Source: Hsuehochloa calcarea
Lineage: Eukaryota; Streptophyta; Magnoliopsida; Poales; Poaceae
Assembly (NCBI GenBank): GCA_036346395.1
Contig: JAYEVG010000037.1
Span: 248,001 to 312,000, forward strand
Length of the DNA: 64,000 nt
Direction of reading: 5' to 3'
The translations under genes were made by a program, and so were the position numbers. This document shows, one piece after another, positions 57,019-64,000 of this stretch. The notes beneath the pieces are model-generated. The model did not search any database, was not told the origin of the DNA, and saw only the letters and a program-made list of their open reading frames with translations. The first letter of the stretch is position 1. The number at the start of each line of letters is the position of its first letter.

Positions 57019-60000
57019 TGAAAGATCTAGACCCGCCATTATGAGTTAATGGAGTGTTTTGGTGATTAATGACAAATCCAAATATGAGACTAACTCTTTT
57101 ATCAAGTATTATCTTTATGTAGTCTCATTTGGATATAAAGGTGAAACACAACGAGGTATGCAATCGACATCTTAATTTTATATAATGTTGCATTTCTCGG
57201 ATCCAAAATGTAGGATTGAACTCAACCATAAGTCAAGCTTGAATATGTGCATATGAGCTTATCACACACTTGTGTATGCACACATTTAGGGGGAGTTTTA
57301 TCCTATATTTTGTGGTTTCATTAGTATTGATCCATATTCCATTTTCCACAAATACTAAGGATCTTTACGTTGAAACAAAACCTTTGAGTATACAAAACTT
57401 GTGTAGTTCGTATATACTCATGTTATGAGTATATAGAACTTGTGTAGTTCTTGTACACTCATGTTAGAGTATATATAACTTGTGTAGTTTATATATACTC
57501 ATTTGTTCTCTCATTTATCATCATTAAATTTATGAGAATTTAAGTGGTTATCATCAATTACCAAAGAGGGAAAGATTGAGGTATCTTGTCCCACCATTAT
57601 GAGTTAATGGTATGATGTGGTAATTAATGATGATCACATTGTGGAACTAACATTTTCCATGAGTTGGATATATAGGTTATGTTCCAGGGTGATGAAGACT
57701 TGGGATGATCATGAGTCGATCATCAAGTCAAGAGCTTAGCGTATATGATGCATCATGAGTTGATGCTTATCAAGAAGAGATGATCATGAGTTGATCATCA
57801 AGACAAGAGAAGACCCATCATGTGTTGATGGAGGTAAAGTGAAGGAATGCATCATGCGTTGATGCAAGTGAAGAATCGGGATGAAGAAATCATCATGTGT
57901 TGATGATGATCAAGGAAATGAAGAAATCATCATGTGTTGATGATGATCAAGACAATATCCCGAAATGAAGAAATCATCATGTGTTGATGATGATCAAGAC
58001 AATATCCCGAAGTGAAGAAATCATCATGAGTTGATGATTGTCAAAGTCAAGGACCCGGACTTGAAGTGTTGATGTGCGTCATCAAGCTTCAAGAAGATGC
58101 AAGGCAAAGGTATGACTAGCTAGGGCTAAGGATGTGTTCCTAGTCTTTTACCGGTCTCGGTGTTTGGTTGAAAGACCGGATTGCTAGTATAGGTTTGCCG
58201 TACTATTAAGAGGGATCTTGACTAGTAGTTTGAGTTGGTCATGTGTTGATAGCTCATTATGTTTGCTCTAGCTCATCTATGCATGGAGCTATTATTTGCG
58301 AATGTGTTTTGCAAATAGCCGATGCTCATGCATTCAACCCTTGTAGCATGTGACTTAAGTTTGCAAATGCGTTTTGCAAATGGTGAAAGTCCATGTACCT
58401 TTTTCCTTGTGGTATGATTCCAAAAGTTGGCAAATGTGTTTTGCAACTTGTTGGGAATCTTGCTTGTGACCCTTGTTGGCATGGCTTGTCAATTAGCAAA
58501 TGTGTTTTGCAATTGAAGTTGTTGAAAAAGCCATTTCTGATTTCTGTCAGGAAAATCGGAAGTTCCGGCTTCTTAACCGCGGAAGTTCCGCACCCCGGAT
58601 GATCCGATTTTCCGCGGCTTGATTTTTCCAGAGAGCGTCCGATTTAGGGACTTAGCCAAAATTCGAGGTGCGGTAGTTCCGCTATGTGTTGAGCGGAACT
58701 TCCGAAGAATCGGAACTTCCGATATTTAGTTGGCGGTAGTTCCGGACTAAATTTAAACGGCTCAGATCTTGTGTGCTGACCGGACCACTAGACAGTAGTC
58801 CATCGTGGCCTTCCACGTGTCATGATCTCGTGGTGATCTGATTTCGTGGGCTGCGGTTGTACCGATGGCTTGAACGGTACGACCGCATCCCGGTTGTTCC
58901 GATGATATTACGGCGGTTGCAAAATAACAGTACGAGTGTAATCCCCTTTGAAAACCTCTTTTGAGAATCGCCGTATCCGCACGATAATCGGATGAACCGC
59001 AATACGGATGTTCCGAAATGTATTTGGCGGTTGTAAAATTCCAGAACAGATGCAAAATCTCTGATTTAGAAATCCTGAAATCGGACGATCCGGGTGTTTG
59101 CCTGCGGATGAACCGCAACTAAATCCAACGGCTATATCAGTGCATTTAATGCGTGTAACATAGCCGTTACTGTGCATTGAGCATAGCGCGGTTGTACCGA
59201 TGCTAACACGCCGGTTGTTCCGATATGTGCTGAACTTTCGGGAACTTCTTCCCAACGGCTAGTTTTTGTGTGTGGGCTATATATAGCCACCTTGGCCGGT
59301 TGTGGGAAGTTGCTGGAGTTATTGATAAGTGATACACTCATTCTTTGAGCTAAGAGCAAGCCTCTATTCTCTTTTGTGCATGTGTTGCACTTGGTGAGAT
59401 TAGAGAGTAAACCCTAAGTGCATGTGTTGCCTTAGGTAGTGGATTGTGTATCCACGTGAGCGTTGACACTTGATTAGTTCAAGTGAAAGTTCGGATTTGT
59501 TACTCTTGGTGTTTGCCGACACCTAGACGGCGTGGAGGCGTCGTGCTCGGTGACCTTCTCAAGAAGCTTGTGAGAAGGCCCGACGGTTGTGAGTGGTTTG
59601 GTGCTCGCCATCTCCGGAGTGGAGGAAGAGCAACCATAGTTGAGCGAGGTGTTGGTTCGGTTTGGAACCGGTCCAAGTGTTGGACTTACCTCGGAGGTGT
59701 GTGCTCATTTGAGGAGCCGGTCCAACGCGGGTTGGGCTTACCTCAACGTGGATTAGGGGAGACCGGCAAGTCTCCGACCACCACGGTAAAACATAATTGT
59801 GTCCATCTTGTTTTTACTTGTGCTTTACTTTGAGCAATTTACATTCTTGCTTTAATTGCTTACATATCTTGTATTGTGTTCATATTGTCAGTGCACTTAG
59901 TTGAGCCTAGTTGATTTAGGTTTTATTTGAGCAAAACCAATTCGCTATTAGCTTCCGCATTTATATATTGGTTTAGCGCGATAGTTTTTTAAAACCGCCT

Positions 60001-60036
60001 ATTCACCCCCCTCTAGTCGGCCACCTCGATCTTACA
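57019..60036 (+). repeat. LTR D, 5' LTR of the gag-only element (3.0 kb)
   Basis: It starts TGAAAGATCTAGACCCGCC and ends CTCGATCTTACA. Blocks in order: AT-rich U3 start; GAGTATATA/TGTGTAGTT repeats (57385-57505); many CATCATGTGTTGATG repeats (57690-58050); GCAAATGTGTTTTGCAA repeats (58290-58520); a palindrome cluster (58550-59240, CGGAAGTTCCG-type cores); a TATA box; and a GC-rich U5. Longest of the four family copies in the window, and unusually long for copia. Confidence 0.93.
59278..59285 (+). promoter_or_regulatory. TATA box of LTR D
   Basis: TATATATA in GGGCTATATATAGCC, just after the palindrome cluster. Equivalent boxes are present in LTRs B and C at the same relative place, implying transcription starts about 30 bp downstream with R/U5 of about 720 bp. 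Confidence 0.6.
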
Positions 60037-60038
60037 AG

Positions 60039-60050
60039 TGGTATCAGAGC
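60039..60050 (+). other. Primer-binding site, initiator tRNA-Met
   Basis: TGGTATCAGAGC two bases after the LTR end. This is the standard plant copia primer site complementary to the 3' end of initiator tRNA-Met. Confidence 0.9.
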
Positions 60051-60093
60051 TTGGTCTCTCATTTATTAGACTTAACCGTCTAGAGAGTAAAGG

Positions 60094-61482
60094 ATGACAA
60101 CTAGAGATTTAGTGCACCTAGGTGAAGCACCTATATTTGATGGCACAAATTATGCTCAATGGAAAATCCGCATGTCATGTTATTTTAGGGCTATGAGTCC
60201 AAAAATATGGCGGATTGTAGATGTAGGCTTTTCTCCTCCATTGGATCACTTTGCTCCAACCATTGAGGAAGAGAAATGCTTACATCTTGACGCTCAAGCT
60301 ACTAACGCCTTATTTAGTGCTTTGAGCGTAGATATATTTGACAAGGTATGCAATCTCAAGAACGTTCATGAGATGTGGACATATATTCAAGATCAATATG
60401 AATTATCCACTTCAACTAGTGATGATTGCACACAAGAATGGATGTCGGAAGAAGAATGCTCAACTTCAAGCTCCGACAACGAAAATGAGGACTCCTCAAC
60501 TCCCTCCACATCAACTCAATGCTTCATGGCTAAAGGTAATAATGAGGTAAATAACGATGAGCCTTCATATGATGAGTTGATGGATATGCTAGAAGAGCTC
60601 AATGAATATTTAGAAAAGGAGAAATCAAAATTCAAAGTTTTGAAGAAAGAGTATGTCTCTCTTCAAAATGATTATGATGTTTTAAAGGATGAACATGAAA
60701 CTCTCCTCCTAAATAATCTAAATAGCTCTAAGGTGGATATAGGCATTGAATGTAATTTAATAGATGATTTGCCATGTATAGCTTCTACCTCATGCATTTC
60801 ATCTAAGGTTAATGTATCCACCTCATGTGAGGATTTAATTGATATGCCTTGTTGCTCCAAAATAGATGCTCCTATTTCCTCCATATCTTGCAATACTAAC
60901 ATTGTAGAGGAAAACAAAGAGCTCAAGGCCCAAGTCAACAAATTGAAGAATGACTTGGAAAGAGGCCAAAAAGGGAAGGCCACTCTTGATGATATATTGA
61001 GCAAGCAAAGACGCTTGCAAGATAAGAGTGGAATCGGCTTCACTCCCAAGAAAAGGGAGAATAGCAAGACTAGGCACAACGCAAGGCACACGAAGAATAT
61101 TAAGTGCCATGGATGCAATGGAAAGGGCCACTTCGCCTCGGTGTGTCCTAACAAGGTGAATGACAAGCAATTGTCATCAAAGAAGAGGCAAACCGGTAAG
61201 GAGCAAGTAAAGATGGTAAAAGATGAATGCAAATTTCGAACTTGCTACAATTGCCGGGAAAAGGGACATATGAGTAAGGATTGTCCCAAAGGTATCACTC
61301 CTAAGCCCATTGTTTATAATGATCAATATTTGCTTAGGAAGGATATTAATGGCAATGTGTTTGCTAGAATGGTTAGTTCACATAAAACTAATGCTAGGGC
61401 CATTTGGGTGCCCAAATCCATTGTGACTAACATTCGTGGACCCAACCTAGTTTTGGGTACCAAAATGCGCTTAAATGCTTAA
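60094..61482 (+). CDS. Gag protein of the non-autonomous copia element (462 aa)
   Basis: Structural nucleocapsid protein. Residues 1-103 match the start of the UBN2/gag domain (PIFDGTNYAQWKIRMSCYFR, NVHEMWTYIQDQYE). The rest of that domain is absent: the sequence passes directly to an acidic Ser-rich linker (105-150). Coiled coils are likely at 163-207 and 272-292. Two CX2CX4HX4C zinc knuckles follow (C338-C351 and C384-C397), both complete. The C-terminus contains ARAIWVPKSIVTNIRGP, which in Sirevirus-type copia precedes the protease; here a stop codon follows 12 residues later. The ATG at 60094 is the first after the primer site. The frame is fully open, so selection or recent origin is suggested, but the missing capsid segment makes self-sufficient particle assembly doubtful. 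Confidence 0.85.
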   Translation: MTTRDLVHLGEAPIFDGTNYAQWKIRMSCYFRAMSPKIWRIVDVGFSPPLDHFAPTIEEEKCLHLDAQATNALFSALSVDIFDKVCNLKNVHEMWTYIQDQYELSTSTSDDCTQEWMSEEECSTSSSDNENEDSSTPSTSTQCFMAKGNNEVNNDEPSYDELMDMLEELNEYLEKEKSKFKVLKKEYVSLQNDYDVLKDEHETLLLNNLNSSKVDIGIECNLIDDLPCIASTSCISSKVNVSTSCEDLIDMPCCSKIDAPISSISCNTNIVEENKELKAQVNKLKNDLERGQKGKATLDDILSKQRRLQDKSGIGFTPKKRENSKTRHNARHTKNIKCHGCNGKGHFASVCPNKVNDKQLSSKKRQTGKEQVKMVKDECKFRTCYNCREKGHMSKDCPKGITPKPIVYNDQYLLRKDINGNVFARMVSSHKTNARAIWVPKSIVTNIRGPNLVLGTKMRLNA

Positions 61483-64000
61483 TAGGTACTTGGAGAGGCG
61501 TTGGAGACTTGGCTTATTCATATAAAGATGGATGTCATCATATATCAAATTGGAGCCAAGTTTGAGGATAATCATTTCACATCAAGAACCAATGCCATCT
61601 CGGTAACAAGTATTTACATTGAAGTATCTAGCCCCTTATGCCTTGTGTAGGTTGCATTTCATGAAAATCTTATTGAAAGGGGTGTTCTTGCTCTATGTTC
61701 ACAATGTTCATAACTAATATCTTGAGCAAGTTGGTAGTGGCACATTAAGGGGGAGTGCTAAATCATAGTCATGTATTTCACATCCCTAAGTGTGCCCAAA
61801 TAAATTAAGTGCTAGTATTGTTTTTCAAAAATAAGCCTTTTAGCCAAAAGTCAAAAATTTCATAATTATTAGTAACTCTTTGAAAAACTAGTTGCAAAAG
61901 GTATACAAATGCTTTTCAAAGATTTACCAAAGGTTTTGGCTTTAGAAAAACCTATTTTAAGTGAAAATGCATTTCTAGCCAAAATCCTACATTATAGTAT
62001 CTTGTTTTTGACATAAACTAGATTTTTGTGTAAAATCTATTCTAAAAGGAATTTGAAAATCTTGCCAAAAGAAAAATCCTAGAGTTGGTTATTCTAAACA
62101 TTTTTGGTATTCAAAGGATTTTCAAAAGACCAACCTAGAAAAAGATATTTGATTTTCAAACTCATCCAAAATACTACTATGACCTAAGTGGTCACTTTCT
62201 AGCACTTAAGTGAGTTTTTCCATATGAACCAAAATTCTTCATATGAATATGTTCATAATGGTATTTATGACTCATACATGAAATTGGATGCTTTAAAATT
62301 CATCATTTGTTCAATTTGGATCTTTTGGTAAAATTTCATGAAAATATGATTCCTTTTGCGAAATCAAAGCTTAATTCATAAAAGTTATTTTTCTTAGATA
62401 GACATTAGTCTCTTTAATGCATAATGATCCTGAATGATATTCATTTGAGTGCAAAACTAGGGATCATTTGCAAAATTGTCAAATTCCAATATCAATCCTT
62501 GAAGTGTCAGGATAATCGGAACTACCGGCACTCCAGGTCCGGAACGTCCGATTTCCGGAACTTCCGCACATTAGTTGGCGGAACTTCCGATTGTTCTGAC
62601 AAGTCAGCCATTTCATTCCATTTCAATTCTAAATCTTTTGTGGCTGCTTCCTTTGGTCAAGTTGATCCTTCATATCATTGCTAGCTACCCACCACTCAAA
62701 TACAATTGCATCTCTCAAGTGGTATTATTTCCAAGTGGTAGCTCCTTTTGATCATCTTGATCTCGACATGAGATTTATCTTTCAAGTGATATCATCTTAT
62801 TCGTTAAAATGATGTCCTCTTTTCATCCTTGCCGATCAAAATCTTCTCTAATCTAAAGCTTTCTCCGTTTTGTGGTATGTGTTACAAGTGGTATTCTTTT
62901 TCAAATTGAAGATAAGAGAAATAAGATTCATGCATACAAGTGATATCAAGTATCTACAAATGGAATCAATTACTCTTGGTATCAAGTGCTTTTTACAAGT
63001 GGTATCAAGTTTCTACAAATGGAATTAATTGTCCTTGATATCATTCACTCTTACAAGATGGAAGATAATCCTTTGTGTGTCAAAGGAGAAGATGACAAGG
63101 AAACAAGAAAATCATTTGTATGTCAAATGAGAAGAAATAAATGCCAAAAGGAACCCTTTATGAAAGGGGGAGTTTTTCTTTGTGAAAAATTTCTTAAAAG
63201 ATTTTGGTGTTACAAAATTATGTAATTTGAGAAAACTATTTTACTTGCCTAAAATGATTTATTGGATCTTGTGAATGAATGTGTTTCATTCTCATTTGCT
63301 TCATTTGGTATTCTTGGAGTGACATTATAAATCATATGCAAGATTAGCTTTTCAAAATCAAGCCTTCCATTCGAAAGTCCAAATATTTTTTTTACAAGTG
63401 GCTTTTTGCTCAAAACGGTCAATCTTGTGAAAAACTACACAAAAGTATCTAAAAATGTATTTCAAATGTTTTCAAATGCTTTTGAAGTAAAAATTCTTAC
63501 TTTGGAAACAAAATAGAAAATTTGGCCTCAAAAGGATCTTATATGATCTTGATTTTGAATTAAATGACATATTTCCTTAAATCAAAATCTATTGAGTTTT
63601 TGAAAAAGTTTTCAATACCAAACTCATAGGGTTGGTCATTTCAAACATTTCTCAAGTTCAAAGTTTTTACAAAAGACCAACTGTCGAAAATCTATACTCA
63701 TTTGAAATTCACCGAAAAACTCGCTTTGACCCAAAATTACCTATTCTTGCATATAGTGAGTTTTGCTATTTGAGCCGGATTTCTTTGTGTATCTTGGCTT
63801 GAAATAGTATTTCTAACTCATACAAAGCTAACAAAGTGAAAAACTCCATGAAATCCAAATTGGTTTGCATTTTGGATCTTAAAAGCAAAATTGCTCTCTT
63901 TATATACCTTCAATGCGCATTTTGCCATATCTTTTGAAAGAAAAGTCCTTTTTAAAAAATTCTTGTTGGAAAACACTCTAAATAGTCCAAAGTTAAAATC
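61483..64000. other. Non-coding internal region of the gag-only element
   Basis: AT-rich with recurring TACAAGTGGTATCAAGT and TTTTCAAAxGxTTT-like phrases and no pol motif in any frame. Two long stretches resemble each other: TTTGAAAATC, GACCAACCTAGAAAAAG near 62110-62160, and similar text near 63600-63720. This suggests an old internal duplication of about 1.5 kb. Small ORFs at 62424 and 62986 are not supported as genes. Confidence 0.6.
62506..62600. repeat. LTR-type palindrome cluster inside internal region
   Basis: About 95 bp with GGAACTACCGG, TCCGGAACGTCCGA, CCGGAACTTCCG and GGCGGAACTTCCG cores. It begins TCAGGATAATCGGAAC and ends TGTTCTGAC, as does the cluster of solo LTR A (7741-7822). 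It is an LTR module placed outside an LTR. Confidence 0.8.

Larger units (their letters stand above)
57019..64000 (+). mobile_element. Copia (Sirevirus-like) non-autonomous element, right end outside window
   Basis: It begins with a 3,018-bp LTR (57019-60036), then an initiator-tRNA-Met primer site (60039-60050), a gag ORF (60094-61482) and at least 2.5 kb of non-coding internal sequence. No protease, integrase, reverse transcriptase or RNase H motif was found up to 64000. The two zinc knuckles and the C-terminal AIWVPKS motif resemble Sirevirus-lineage copia elements. The left target duplication would be GTTGC (57014-57018). The 3' LTR is not in the window. Confidence 0.82.

Overview
The window looks like a transposon-rich stretch of a grass (Poaceae) nuclear genome. 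Support comes from intron-split plant genes, plant-type LTR retrotransposons, MULE, CACTA, hAT and Helitron-like elements, and a nuclear tRNA-Gln. Nothing bacterial or organellar was seen. Species is not determinable by eye; rice-like grasses are a reasonable guess.

Host genes are few. At the left edge (1916-4042, +) are the last six exons of nicotinate phosphoribosyltransferase, an NAD-salvage enzyme. At 38876-38947 (-) is a tRNA-Gln(TTG). At 42320-44888 (-) is a single-exon G-type lectin receptor-like kinase whose kinase C-lobe is broken by two 1-base deletions. At 16942-18233 (+) lies a decayed, intron-containing fragment of a conserved plant gene.

The rest is layered mobile DNA. 4262-10375 is a 6.1-kb MULE with about 828-bp inverted repeats and a perfect 9-bp target duplication, about 220 bp past the NAPRT stop. 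It holds non-transposase ORFs, one of them split by a solo LTR. 12038-16062 is a CACTA element with a second solo LTR nested in it. 18314-21217 is a deleted Ty1/copia element. 21893-35247 is a 13.4-kb Ty3/gypsy element of Tat/Grande-like organisation, with a spliced-looking antisense gene at its 3' end. 35472-38134 is a Helitron-like element. 46990-52120 is an Ac-like hAT element whose transposase is split by a third solo LTR. 54913-55800 is a LINE fragment split by a 610-bp hAT element with an 8-bp duplication. From 57019 to the right edge lies a copia element with a 3-kb LTR and a gag ORF, but no pol in the visible 4 kb.

The three solo LTRs (7324-8813, 12201-14691, 48881-51613) and the 57019-60036 LTR are one family. 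Each solo copy has a perfect 5-bp target duplication, each sits inside a different DNA transposon, and each carries a cluster of short palindromes whose sequence differs between copies. The same kind of cluster recurs inside the internal region of the gag-only element. This and the hairpin motif that seeds both the LTRs and the antisense-gene introns of the gypsy element are the most unusual signals here. No defence-like or clearly new multi-gene system was found.
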